Below are positions 23,369 to 31,911 of a stretch of 64,000 nucleotides of DNA, in pieces (position 1 is the stretch's first letter; each line of letters opens with the position of its first letter). Location of the stretch: positions 28,988 through 92,987 of the forward strand of contig CAZXJI010000013.1 in assembly GCA_964640955.1 (NCBI GenBank), written 5' to 3'. The position numbers were made by a program, and so were the translations under genes. A model generated the notes under the pieces. The model ran no database searches. It was not told the origin of the DNA and worked only from the letters and a program-made list of their open reading frames with translations. The stretch comes from CAXXOK01 sp964640955. Its GTDB lineage: Bacteria; Bacillota; Clostridia; Christensenellales; Aristaeellaceae.

Positions 23369-24397
23369 TTGAAAACCGAAACGGGCAAGGCTGCGCCGCC
23401 GCAGATTGAAATACGGCATCTGCGCAAGGTCTACCCCGCCGCCGAGGGCGAGGTGGTGGCGCTGGACGACCTGAGCCTGACCATCGAGAAGGGGGATATC
23501 TACGGCATCATCGGCATGAGCGGGGCGGGCAAAAGCACCCTCATCCGCTGCCTGAACCGGCTGGACGCCCCGACCGACGGCGAGGTGCTCATCGACGGGC
23601 GCGACATCCTCCTCATGAAGGGCGCGGAACTGCGCAGGACGCGCCGCCGTATGGCGATGATCTTCCAGCAGTTCAACCTCCTGATGCAGAAAACCGTCGA
23701 GAAGAACGTCCGCTACCCGCTGGAAATCGCGGGCGTGCCCAAGAAGCAGGCCAACGCGCGCGTGGCGGAGCTGCTTGGGATGGTGGGGCTGGAGGCGAAG
23801 GCGTCCGCCTATCCCAGCCAGCTGAGCGGCGGGCAGAAGCAGCGCGTCGCCATCGCGCGGGCGCTGGCCGCCGACCCGGAGATGCTTTTGTGCGACGAGG
23901 CGACCAGCGCGCTGGACCCGATGACGACCCAGTCCATACTGGAGTTGCTTAGGGAGATCAACCAGAAGTTGGGCATTACCGTGGTGCTGATCACCCACGA
24001 GATGGCCGTCATTCGCCAGATCTGCAACAAGGTCGCCATTCTGGATGGGGGAAAGCTGGCCGAGTACGGCGGTGTGGACGACGTGTTCCTGCATACCAAG
24101 TCGGCCGCGGGCAAGCGCCTGTTCGGCATCCTGCCGCAAAACGAGGAACGGCTGCCCGCGGAGCCCGCGCTGCGCGTGGTGTTCGACGGCGCTTCGACGG
24201 AAAAGCCCATCATCAGCCGGATGGTACGGGAGTGCGACATGGACGTCAGCATCCTCTCGGCCGACATCCGCCAGCTGAACCGGAAGGTGTACGGGCAGAT
24301 GCTGCTGGCCATGCCCCGGGACGCGACCGACCGAATGCGGCTGACCGATTATCTTCAAAAACAGGGCCTGACGGTGGAGGAGGTGTACCCCGAATGA
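23369..24397 (+). CDS. metN: Methionine-type ABC transporter ATP-binding protein
   Basis: A 342-residue ATPase. Walker A is GMSGAGKST near residue 50, the signature LSGGQKQRVAIARAL near 151, and Walker B LLCDEATSALD near 172, with the switch His in VLITHEM. The last about 75 residues form a NIL domain (PIISRMVRECDMDVSILSAD), the regulatory substrate-binding domain that marks MetN-type ATPases and lets internal methionine inhibit transport. The start is TTG with AAAGGGG 8 bp upstream. Its stop overlaps the metI start (ATGA). Given the upstream Cys/Met leader, the substrate may be methionine, cystine or related compounds. Confidence 0.93.
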   Translation: MKTETGKAAPPQIEIRHLRKVYPAAEGEVVALDDLSLTIEKGDIYGIIGMSGAGKSTLIRCLNRLDAPTDGEVLIDGRDILLMKGAELRRTRRRMAMIFQQFNLLMQKTVEKNVRYPLEIAGVPKKQANARVAELLGMVGLEAKASAYPSQLSGGQKQRVAIARALAADPEMLLCDEATSALDPMTTQSILELLREINQKLGITVVLITHEMAVIRQICNKVAILDGGKLAEYGGVDDVFLHTKSAAGKRLFGILPQNEERLPAEPALRVVFDGASTEKPIISRMVRECDMDVSILSADIRQLNRKVYGQMLLAMPRDATDRMRLTDYLQKQGLTVEEVYPE

Positions 24398-25056
24398 GCT
24401 TGAGCCAACTCGGCCCCCTGCTATGGCAGGGCACGGTTGAAACCGTGTACATGACGCTCTGGGCCAGCGTCATTTCCTACGCGATCGGGCTTCCGCTGGG
24501 GGTGCTGCTGGTGGTCACCCGCCGCAGCCACATCATGCCCCATCCCACCTTCAACGCGGTGCTCGGCGTGACGGTCAACTTCCTGCGCTCGATCCCCTTC
24601 ATTATCATGCTGGCGATCCTCTTCCCGGTAACCCGCGCGGTCATGGGCACGGCCATCGGCACCACGTCGGTCATCTTCCCGCTGGTGGTCAGCGCCTTTC
24701 CCTACATCGCCCGCATGGTGGAGGGCTCCCTGGAGGAGGTCGACCGCGGGGTGATCGAGGCGGCCCAGTCCATGGGCTCGACCAACGTGCAGATCGTGTT
24801 CAAGGTGCTTCTGCCCGAGGCGGTTCCCTCGCTGATCAACGGGGCGGCCATCAGCGTGACCACCATCCTCGCGTACACGGCGCTGGCCAGCGCCGCGGGC
24901 GGCGGCGGACTGGGCGCCATCGCCATCGTCAAGGGCCTGAACATCCGGAAATTCGACGTTATGTATTCCGCCAGCCTGCTGTTGGTGGCGCTGGTGCAGA
25001 TTATCACGGTGTTCGGCACGCGCCTCATGCGCGGGCTGGATCATAAACGACGCTAA
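24394..25056 (+). CDS. metI: Methionine-type ABC transporter permease
   Basis: A 220-residue inner-membrane protein with about five helices. It begins with the MetI-like LGPLLWQGTVETVYMTLWA. ALASAAGGGGLGAIAI and the EAA-loop stretch EVDRGVIEAAQSMGSTNVQI, which contacts the ATPase, are present. NFLRSIPFIIMLAILFPVTR is also typical of the family. Its ATG overlaps the metN stop by 4 bp, so translation is coupled. metQ follows 19 bp later. Confidence 0.95.
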   Translation: MSLSQLGPLLWQGTVETVYMTLWASVISYAIGLPLGVLLVVTRRSHIMPHPTFNAVLGVTVNFLRSIPFIIMLAILFPVTRAVMGTAIGTTSVIFPLVVSAFPYIARMVEGSLEEVDRGVIEAAQSMGSTNVQIVFKVLLPEAVPSLINGAAISVTTILAYTALASAAGGGGLGAIAIVKGLNIRKFDVMYSASLLLVALVQIITVFGTRLMRGLDHKRR

Positions 25057-25075
25057 AACAGGAAGGAGAACCCCC

Positions 25076-25912
25076 ATGAAAAAACTGCTTGCGATGATCC
25101 TGACCCTGGCCCTGACGCTGAGCGTCGGGCTTTCCTCCGCGCTGGCCAACGAGAAGATTTCCATCATCGCCACGGAAAACCCGCACGCCCAGATCCTGGA
25201 ACTGGTGAGGGACGACCTGGCCGCGCTGGGCTACGACCTGGACCTGACCGTGGTGACCGACTATGTGGTGGAGAACCCCGCCACCTCCGACGGCTCGGTG
25301 ATGGCGAACTTCTTTCAGCACATCCCCTACCTGAACAGCTATAACGAGAGCGTGAGCGACGACGAGAAGCTGGTGGGCGTGGTGTACACCCACTTCGAGC
25401 CCATGGCGATCTACGCGGGCACTAAGGAAAGCCTCGCGGATATCGCGCAGGGCGACCGTGTCGCCATCCCCAACGACCCCACCAACGAAAACCGCGCGCT
25501 GCTGCTGCTGCAGGAGGCCGGGCTGATCACCCTGCCCGCGGACGCGACGCTGGAGAGCACCTGCACGCCGCTGGACATCGTGGATAATCCCTACGGTCTG
25601 GAAATCTACGAGGTCAACGCCGAGCTGATCCCCGGCCTGCGCAGCGACGTGGCTTACGCCGTCATCAACGGCAACAACGCGGTGCTTGCCGACCTGGTGC
25701 CCTATGTGGACGGCCTGTACGCCGAAGGGCCGGACAGCCTCGCCGCGCAGAACTACGTAAACCTGATCGCCGTTCGGCCGGAAAACGCCGATGCGGACTG
25801 GGTGGAGGCGTTAAAGTCGGTCATCTACACCCAGAAGGTGTACGACCTGATCGTCTCCTCGGGCTTCGCGCCCACCTTCACCCCCGCGGATGCCGCGACG
25901 GCCGCCGAATAA
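25076..25912 (+). CDS. metQ: MetQ/NlpA-family substrate-binding protein without a lipobox
   Basis: A 278-residue exported binding protein. A signal peptide (about 1-24, ending SSALA before NEK) is followed by the NlpA-family fold: ISIIATENPHAQILELV, the DGSVMANFFQHIPYLNSYN hinge segment, EPMAIYAG, DRVAIPNDPTNENRALLLLQ and the late NLIAVRPENAD. Unlike most Gram-positive MetQ proteins it has no lipobox Cys at the signal end, so it would be cleaved by signal peptidase I and not be lipid-anchored. The mature protein has a single Cys. Last gene of the leader-metNIQ operon; a strong terminator follows. Confidence 0.92.
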   Translation: MKKLLAMILTLALTLSVGLSSALANEKISIIATENPHAQILELVRDDLAALGYDLDLTVVTDYVVENPATSDGSVMANFFQHIPYLNSYNESVSDDEKLVGVVYTHFEPMAIYAGTKESLADIAQGDRVAIPNDPTNENRALLLLQEAGLITLPADATLESTCTPLDIVDNPYGLEIYEVNAELIPGLRSDVAYAVINGNNAVLADLVPYVDGLYAEGPDSLAAQNYVNLIAVRPENADADWVEALKSVIYTQKVYDLIVSSGFAPTFTPADAATAAE

Positions 25913-25924
25913 GGGAGAACGTAC

Positions 25925-25970
25925 AAAACGGGAAAACGGAGGGACTTGCGTCCCTCCGTTTTCCCGTTTT
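25925..25970. terminator. Bidirectional terminator between metQ and the secreted-protein gene
   Basis: A perfect 21-bp stem (25925-25945 with 25950-25970) around TTGC, beginning with AAAACGGG and ending with CCCGTTTT. It serves both convergent transcripts. Confidence 0.9.
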
Positions 25971-25983
25971 ACGATGCTTGCGG

Positions 25984-27768
25984 TTATTCCTCAATCAGCG
26001 CCGTGCGCGGGATGAAGGCGCGGCAGCGCTTATCCTGATAGGTGGTCTCGATATAGGCCCAGTCGGTGCCCAGGAAAGCCAGCAGCTTGACCTGCGTGCC
26101 CTGCTTGATTGAAAAGAGCTTGTCGTGGCCCAAAAGCGGATCGTCGGTGGCGTTGGCGTCCTTGGTGAGGGTGATGTCGATATCCGCAAAGCTCAGCTGC
26201 GCCACGTTCGCCGCGTCGCTGAGCGTACCGTTGCCGATGTAGCCGATGCGCCCCTTCGAGCCGTTGCCGATGGGATAGCCCACCAGCACCCAGTCCCCGG
26301 TGACGCCGTAAATGTCCACCTTGTCGTCGGTGGTGACCTGCGCCTTGCTGTTGCGGTAGCTCGCCTCGTCCGGAGCGCTGTACACCTTGAAGGTCTGCCG
26401 CTTTTCAAAGCTCACTTCGTCGCCCAGCGCCACCAGCGTGGGAGCGCTCTGCACCGCCCGCTCGTAGGGCGAAAGCGTGGGCGTGGGGGCGAGCGTCGGG
26501 GTGGGCGAAGGCGTGGGGGAGGGCGTCGGCGCCGGAGAAGGCGTGGGGGAGGGTGTCGGTGCCGGGGACGGCGTGGGGGTCGGAGAAGGCGTCGGCGTGG
26601 GGGAAGGCGTCACGAGCTCCGCAGGCTCGACGGTCGCGCCGGCACGGTTGAGCACATAGCCGTTCTGGTCGCCGTTGGACTCGATGACGGTGAAGGCGGT
26701 GCCGCCCAGCGACACGGTGCCGGTCATCACGTCGCTGTCCACCACCCCGTCCGCGACCGTGTAATCGGAAACCTGGATGGTTAAAAGCTTCCCGTCCGCG
26801 GTGAACTGGTAGTAGGTGTTCCCGTCCGCGCCCAGCGGCTTCCACAGCCCCTGCGTCAGGAAGGCGACGATCTGCGCGTCGTTCCCCGTCACGGGCATGG
26901 GCGTGGGGGTAACGACCTCGCTTAACGGCTGCAGGGTGGGCGCCTGCGTGGGCGTGGGTGTAGGCGTGGCCGTTGCCTGCGGCGCTTCCCCGGTCGGGGC
27001 AATTGTATTGCTCAGGCCGAGAGCCGCGTCGTCCGTAGCGACCCCGGTTTCGTCCCCGGCGGATTCGCCCGTGAGCAGGGCGGACTGCGTAAGGCCCAGC
27101 GTCGACCAGGAGATGTCCACCACGGCCGCGTCCGTAGCGATGGCGCCCGCCGCGTACAGGCAACGCAGCGCCGCCGCGGAAAGGAAGTAGGAGTTGGGCG
27201 CGGGTACCTGCGACGCGTCCGAAACGACGGCACCGGCCTGCCCGCTTTCCTGCGCAAACACGGCGTTGCGCACGGCCGCGTCCACCGCGCTGCGGGATTC
27301 GGTGAACAGATCGTACACCGTCAGTTCCTTGCGGTTGTTCAGGTCGATGATACGGTAAAAAAACAGCACTTCGTTGAGCGTCCCGTCGGCGGAGCGGTTG
27401 CCCGCCGACGCCTCCAGCGAAAGGATGCCGTCGAAGTCCATGTTGACGGTGAAACTCACGCGCACATAGTCCCGGCTGCCGTCCGCGTAGGCGTCCTCCG
27501 CGCTCATGGGCTCCATCTTACGCAGGGCGAGCAGCGGCGTGGCGACGACGCGGGTCAGGTAATCGGCCAGGGTCTGATCCTCGCATTCGAAGGCGGGATA
27601 CTCCACCTTATACTGTAGCGTGCCGGTGTCGCCCTCGGAACCGACGCGGTAGACCGTAACGCCGTCTTTTTGAAGCTCCACGCTCCGCGTTTCCCCGGCG
27701 TCCTCGGCCGCGGCGGCGGAACCCAGCAAAAGGCACAGGGAAAGAATGATTGCCAAAGCCCGTTTCAT
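25984..27768 (-). CDS. Secreted protein with Pro/Thr linker and C-terminal SH3-like domain
   Basis: A 594-residue exported protein. Signal peptide at 1-20 (ILSLCLLLGSAAA). Residues about 30-230 resemble the DUF3298/PdaC-like module: YPAFECEDQTLADYLTRVV and FYRIIDLNNRKELTVYDLFT. Two low-complexity linkers of Thr-Pro and Ser-Pro repeats follow (about 255-285 and 390-440). The C-terminus holds SH3-like segments with DDKVDIYGVTGDWVLVGYPIGNGSKGRIGYI and AFLGTDWAYIETTYQDKRCRAFIP. The last part is like the end of the YARHG protein at 41404. It is probably a cell-wall or surface protein of unknown role. It lies 12 bp behind the gene at 27781 in the same direction. Confidence 0.7.
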   Translation of the reverse strand: MKRALAIILSLCLLLGSAAAAEDAGETRSVELQKDGVTVYRVGSEGDTGTLQYKVEYPAFECEDQTLADYLTRVVATPLLALRKMEPMSAEDAYADGSRDYVRVSFTVNMDFDGILSLEASAGNRSADGTLNEVLFFYRIIDLNNRKELTVYDLFTESRSAVDAAVRNAVFAQESGQAGAVVSDASQVPAPNSYFLSAAALRCLYAAGAIATDAAVVDISWSTLGLTQSALLTGESAGDETGVATDDAALGLSNTIAPTGEAPQATATPTPTPTQAPTLQPLSEVVTPTPMPVTGNDAQIVAFLTQGLWKPLGADGNTYYQFTADGKLLTIQVSDYTVADGVVDSDVMTGTVSLGGTAFTVIESNGDQNGYVLNRAGATVEPAELVTPSPTPTPSPTPTPSPAPTPSPTPSPAPTPSPTPSPTPTLAPTPTLSPYERAVQSAPTLVALGDEVSFEKRQTFKVYSAPDEASYRNSKAQVTTDDKVDIYGVTGDWVLVGYPIGNGSKGRIGYIGNGTLSDAANVAQLSFADIDITLTKDANATDDPLLGHDKLFSIKQGTQVKLLAFLGTDWAYIETTYQDKRCRAFIPRTALIEE

Positions 27769-27780
27769 CGGCGTGACCTC

Positions 27781-29697
27781 CTATTCTTGCAGGCTGAGCA
27801 GCAAGGGATATACGGAGCCGGTGGACAGGGCGACCAGCTCCTCCTCCCCGCCCTTTTCCAGGCGGAAGTAATGCGAAAGCGGCAGGGGGTACGCCATGCC
27901 TTCGACGGTATAGAGGCGGTAGAAGCCGTTCTGCTCCTCGCGCCAGCTGATCTCCGCCGTTTCGACAGGGGCGATGCTGTCGTAAGCGAAATCGTAGAAC
28001 GGATCGCCGTTTACGAACAGGCCGTACTTGCCCGTTTCGGGGTCGCGCGCGACGATCGCGCCGCAGTCGGCGTACACCGACACGTCGTCGGTCGTGCACA
28101 GCACGGTCTGATTGCCGTCCAGCAAAATCATCTCGCCGTCGTCCATCTGGACGATGCCGCACGCGCAGCCCAGCACTGCGCTCATATCGGCGGTATGCCG
28201 CCACAGTGTGGCGCTGCCGCTCTGCGTAAGCTCGTACAGGGCGTAGCGCTCCTCGGAATTGGTCACGTTGCCGGTATCCACGTAAGCGACGGTCGAATCG
28301 GCGGTGAAGGGGTACGCCTTGCTGAACCACAGCGTGCTCAGCGCCGCGCCGTCGGCGTTAAGGTAGTTGAAGGTCGTATAATTCCGGTCGCAGATCAGCG
28401 CCCATCCGTCGATCATGGGGCCCAGCACCGGGTCGTCGCCCACGCTCTTCAAATAACGGGTGGTATCGATCAGCGCCAGGCCGTTCTCGTCGATCAGGTA
28501 GGGCGGTATGGCGACGTAGAACACGTCGTCGGGGCAGACCAGAAAACCGTCCTCCGGCAGCGCGTCGTAATAGCCCAGCAGCTTTCCGTCGGCGGAGGCG
28601 AACAGGTAGTAGTCGTACAGCCCGTTCCCCAGGGCGACGCGCCCCACGACGTTGCGGTTGGTGACGGCGTAGGATTGAAGCTCCACGTCCCCGGAAACGG
28701 CCGCGATGCCTTTTTTGGCCCGGTCGCTCGCCTGCAGCACGGGCGCCGGATCATACCCAGTAACCTGTCTGGACGTACTTCCCGCGGTCTGCCCGGCGGT
28801 CTCGGACGTTTCCGTGCCCAGCAGCCGGTCGACCTGACCGAGAAGCCAGTCCCGCTCCACATAGGCCGCCGCGGCCAGCACCGCGAGGATGCAAAGCGCG
28901 ATCAGCCAGCGGCGCAGGGTGTGCCGCTTCTTTTCCGGCGTCGGCGCGGAAGGCCCGTCCGTTTCCACACGGTAGGGGTGCGCGCCGCGCGGCTGAGCGG
29001 ACTCGTCCCCCGGCGACTCGGCGAAGGGGCTGCGGCGCCGGTAAACGTTGGGCTGCGGCGGCTCGGCGGGAGCCTCGATCGGGATGGGGGTCACATAGTC
29101 GTCCTTGGGCAGCACGAAGCGCAGCGGAGGGGCAAAACGCTCGCTCGCCTCCCCGGCCGCTTCCGCCGGGGCGTTCGTCGGCCGGGCATAGGGGTTGAGG
29201 GACGCGGGCCTGTTTTCCGGCTCTTCCGGGCTCGCGTAGGCGGTGTTCGGGGAGGTGTCGGCGTCCGCGTCAAAATGCAGGGCGGCGGCCCGGCTGCGGC
29301 GCTCGGGGGCAGCCCCCGTTTCGCCCGCCTTGTGGTCGGGATAGGTGGATTCGTCCCACGTGGGACGAATATAGGGGTTTTCCCCGCCTTTTTCGCGGAC
29401 TTCCGGGGCCTCCGCCTCCGTGCGCCCGGCTTGCCGGCGCGCGTTTTTGGGGAGGTTTTCCGGTTTGCTTTCGGGGTATTCTTCCTCGTCCCACGTGAGC
29501 TGGGCGTAGGAACGATCCGGCGGTACGGGGTTGCCCCACACGTCGATCGGCCACTCCTGCTCGTCCTCCGGGCGCACGGGAACCGGCGGCTCCTCGGCCG
29601 GGGGCCGCGCATAGGGAGAGGCTCTTCTGTTTTTGCGCTCCGCATCCGGCGCGGGGCCGTTGGGCTCGTATTGATCGTAGGGTTTCCGCTCGTCCAT
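27781..29697 (-). CDS. Membrane-anchored protein with long charged N-terminus, unknown role
   Basis: A 638-residue protein. The first about 280 residues are acidic/Pro-rich and disordered, with a loosely repeated motif (NPYIRPTWDESTYPDHK, NPYARP, LTWDEEEYPESK). A membrane helix near 285-305 (LIALCILAVLAAAAYVE) follows a basic KKRHTLRRW, so the N-terminus is cytoplasmic. The outer part has WG-repeat-like strands (GKLLGYYDALPEDGFLVCPDD; GKYGLFVNGDPFYDFAYDSI). The ATG at 29697 has AGAGGT upstream; 13 extra residues are possible but have no ribosome site. The gene at 25984 follows, so both are probably envelope proteins of one operon. I do not recognise the family. Confidence 0.65.
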   Translation of the reverse strand: MDERKPYDQYEPNGPAPDAERKNRRASPYARPPAEEPPVPVRPEDEQEWPIDVWGNPVPPDRSYAQLTWDEEEYPESKPENLPKNARRQAGRTEAEAPEVREKGGENPYIRPTWDESTYPDHKAGETGAAPERRSRAAALHFDADADTSPNTAYASPEEPENRPASLNPYARPTNAPAEAAGEASERFAPPLRFVLPKDDYVTPIPIEAPAEPPQPNVYRRRSPFAESPGDESAQPRGAHPYRVETDGPSAPTPEKKRHTLRRWLIALCILAVLAAAAYVERDWLLGQVDRLLGTETSETAGQTAGSTSRQVTGYDPAPVLQASDRAKKGIAAVSGDVELQSYAVTNRNVVGRVALGNGLYDYYLFASADGKLLGYYDALPEDGFLVCPDDVFYVAIPPYLIDENGLALIDTTRYLKSVGDDPVLGPMIDGWALICDRNYTTFNYLNADGAALSTLWFSKAYPFTADSTVAYVDTGNVTNSEERYALYELTQSGSATLWRHTADMSAVLGCACGIVQMDDGEMILLDGNQTVLCTTDDVSVYADCGAIVARDPETGKYGLFVNGDPFYDFAYDSIAPVETAEISWREEQNGFYRLYTVEGMAYPLPLSHYFRLEKGGEEELVALSTGSVYPLLLSLQE

Positions 29698-29837
29698 TCC
29701 ATTACCTCTTTGTCGATCAAAGCGGTTTTTATCCATAGTTCAATGTACCACGCTTTCGCCGGTTCGTCAAGCACGGAAAGGGTTTGCGGGCGTTTCGCCG
29801 CCGCGCCCGGATGCGGGAAAAGGGCCTGCCGAAAGAC

Positions 29838-29866
29838 AAAAAACGGGCCGTCTGTGAGCGGCCCGC
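29838..29866 (-). terminator. Terminator of the acyl-CoA ligase gene
   Basis: On the minus strand CGGGCCG and CGGCCCG pair around a short loop and run into TTTTTT (29843-29838). Confidence 0.8.
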
Positions 29867-29911
29867 AAATGCTGCGAATCGTTTTGAACTCCGAACGTTC
29901 GGGAAAGCGGT

Positions 29912-31597
29912 TTACGCCGTTTCGATGTTCGCGGCGCTCTGCAGGCCCAGATGTTCCACGCCCATTTCCCGCAGTTTATACTTCTGTATCTTCCCGCTCG
30001 CGGTCATGGGGAACTCCTTGAGCACCATCACATACCGGGGAGCCTTGAAGCGGCTCATGCCCGCGCGGACGAAATCGATCAGCTCCTGCTCGGCGGCGCT
30101 CATGCCGTCCTTGAAGATCACGCAGGCGCAGACCTCCTCGCCGTACTTCTCGTCCGGCACGCCCACCACCTGCACGTCGCTGATTGCGGGGTGCGTGTAC
30201 ATGAACTCCTCGATCTCGCGGGGATAGATGTTCTCGCCGCCGCGGATGATCATGTCCTTCAGGCGGCCGGTGATGCGGAAATTGCCGTCCTCGTCCATCG
30301 TGCCGATATCTCCGGTGTGCAGCCAGCCGTTTTCGTCGATGGCCTGGCGCGTGGCCTCGGGCATTTTGTAGTAGCCCTTCATCACGTGGTAGCCGCGGGT
30401 GACGATCTCCCCCGGCGTGCCGCGCGGCACCTCCTCGCCGGTTTCGGGACTGATGATCTTTCCTTCCGTCTGGGGCAGAAGCTTGCCCACGGTGGATACG
30501 CGCAGCTCGAGGGGGTCGTCGGTGCGGCTCATGGTCATGCCCGGGGAGCATTCCGTCTGCCCGTAGGTGATGGTCAGCTCCGGCAGGTGCATTTTCCCGG
30601 TCACGTCCCGCATGGTCTTGATGGGGCAGGGGCTGCCCGCCATGATGCCCGTGCGCAGGTGGGAAAAGTCGAACTGGTCGAAGTCCGGGTGTTCCAGCAT
30701 GCCGATGAACATGGTGGGCACGCCGTGCACGGCCGTGCAGCGCTCCTGCTGGATGTATTCCATCTCCTGCCGGGGATGGTAGCGGGTCATGAGCACCATG
30801 GTGGACGCGTGCGTAAGGCAGCTCATGACGCCCAGCACACAGCCGAAGCAGTGGAACAGCGGCACGACGATCAGCAGCCGGTCGTCGCCGGTCAGCTTCA
30901 TGCAGTCGCCCAGAAACTGGCCGTTGTTGGTGATGTTGTGGTGGGTGAGCATCACGCCCTTGGGAAAGCCGGTGGTGCCGCTGGTGTACTGCATGTTGAT
31001 CACCTCATGGGTCGTCTGGGAGGCGATCAGGTCCTCCACCACGCTTTCGGGCACGGTCTCGGCCAGGGTGTAGAGCTCGTCGAAGGAATGCATGCCTTTG
31101 GGCTTTTTATCGCTTTGGCCGATGAGCACCACGCGCTTCAGATAGGGCAGCTTTTTTTCCTCGATCTCGTCCGGCTCTTCGGTCAGTAGGCCGGGCATAA
31201 GCCCGGTGATGTGGTCGATGTAGTCGTTGCCCTTCACTTCCGGGATCATCACCAGCATCTTGGTGTCGCTCTGGGTGAGCAGGTAATTGAGCTCGAACTG
31301 CTTGTAGTTGGTGTTGACCGTCACCAGCACCGCGCCGAGCTTGGAGGAGGCGAACATGATCAGCATCCATTCCGGCACGTTGGTCGCCCAGATGGCCACA
31401 TGGTCGCCCTTGCGAATGCCCATGGCGTACAGCCCGCGCGCCACGACGCTCGTGCGGCGGTCGAACTCCTTCCAGCTCCAGCGCACGCCGAACTCGGGCG
31501 CGACGACGCAATCGTTGTCCGGCAGGTTCCGGGCATTGCGACGGAGCAACCCCGGTAAGGTGTTATCGTGCAATTCGGTCGTCGGTACGAATGCCAT
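29912..31597 (-). CDS. AMP-dependent acyl-CoA synthetase
   Basis: A 561-residue ANL-family ligase that activates a carboxylic acid to acyl-AMP and then acyl-CoA. The P-loop is YTSGTTGFPKGVMLTH near residue 200; ITYGQTECSP near 345 is the A5 motif; GWLHTGDIGTMDEDGNF near 425 and GRLKDMIIRGGENIYPREIEE near 445 are A7/A8; the catalytic Lys is in TASGKIQKYKLREM near 541. It is close to the medium/long-chain fatty acyl-CoA ligase group (FadD/FadK-like). AAAGGAGG lies 8 bp before the ATG. Its leader is a T-box, which is unusual for such a gene and suggests an acid related to an amino acid, for example a branched-chain or aromatic acid. Confidence 0.92.
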   Translation of the reverse strand: MAFVPTTELHDNTLPGLLRRNARNLPDNDCVVAPEFGVRWSWKEFDRRTSVVARGLYAMGIRKGDHVAIWATNVPEWMLIMFASSKLGAVLVTVNTNYKQFELNYLLTQSDTKMLVMIPEVKGNDYIDHITGLMPGLLTEEPDEIEEKKLPYLKRVVLIGQSDKKPKGMHSFDELYTLAETVPESVVEDLIASQTTHEVINMQYTSGTTGFPKGVMLTHHNITNNGQFLGDCMKLTGDDRLLIVVPLFHCFGCVLGVMSCLTHASTMVLMTRYHPRQEMEYIQQERCTAVHGVPTMFIGMLEHPDFDQFDFSHLRTGIMAGSPCPIKTMRDVTGKMHLPELTITYGQTECSPGMTMSRTDDPLELRVSTVGKLLPQTEGKIISPETGEEVPRGTPGEIVTRGYHVMKGYYKMPEATRQAIDENGWLHTGDIGTMDEDGNFRITGRLKDMIIRGGENIYPREIEEFMYTHPAISDVQVVGVPDEKYGEEVCACVIFKDGMSAAEQELIDFVRAGMSRFKAPRYVMVLKEFPMTASGKIQKYKLREMGVEHLGLQSAANIETA

Positions 31598-31629
31598 GCT
31601 GCGTCCTCCTTTAGCTCGTCCGTCGGTTC

Positions 31630-31868
31630 AAAAAAGCCTCCGTCTTCGTTGGATCGAAGACGGAGGCTGATGCTTCCGCGGTACCACTTCGCTTGGAGCC
31701 TGCGCTCCCGCTCGTATCGCTGTATCGGGCGTTCCCGTCCGCCGGTACTGCCGTTCCCGTCGGCCGCTCGCGGGAGAGAGGGCAATCGCAGCCTTTCGCG
31801 CCTTGCACCGTCCGGCGTTTCTCTACAAAGGCTTTGCGCTCGCCGCGCCCGTTCATCGCGTTGAAATT
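31630..31868 (-). promoter_or_regulatory. T-box leader upstream of the acyl-CoA synthetase
   Basis: On the minus strand the leader holds the hallmark T-box sequence AGTGGTACCGCGG (the TGGTACCGCG core covers 31686-31677), immediately followed by a terminator: a perfect 14-bp stem (31668-31635, AGCCTCCGTCTTCG arm) and TTTTTT. Further upstream, a stem I can be drawn: GCCUUU with AAAGGC, a GUAGAGA bulge and a GGACGGUGCAA apical loop. The UGGU of the antiterminator calls for a tRNA with discriminator A. The specifier loop is atypical. AUU (Ile; plus-strand AAT 31784-31786) is my best guess and CUC (Leu) the next, both low confidence. Uncharged tRNA would stop termination and switch the ligase on. 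Confidence 0.85.
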
Positions 31869-31874
31869 GGATTG

Positions 31875-31903
31875 ATTATATCGGAGTCGGAACGGTTTGT
31901 CAA
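31875..31903 (-). promoter_or_regulatory. Promoter of the T-box/acyl-CoA synthetase transcript
   Basis: On the minus strand a perfect TTGACA (31903-31898), 17 bp, and a perfect TATAAT (31880-31875). Start near 31868. It begins within about 10 bp of the upstream GNAT stop. Confidence 0.85.
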
Positions 31904-31911
31904 GCCCCGGA

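Noticed and set aside
26470..26620. Short tandem repeats that could suggest a CRISPR-like array
   Set aside because: The period is 6 bp and encodes Ser-Pro/Thr-Pro linkers of a secreted protein; there are no spacers and no cas genes.
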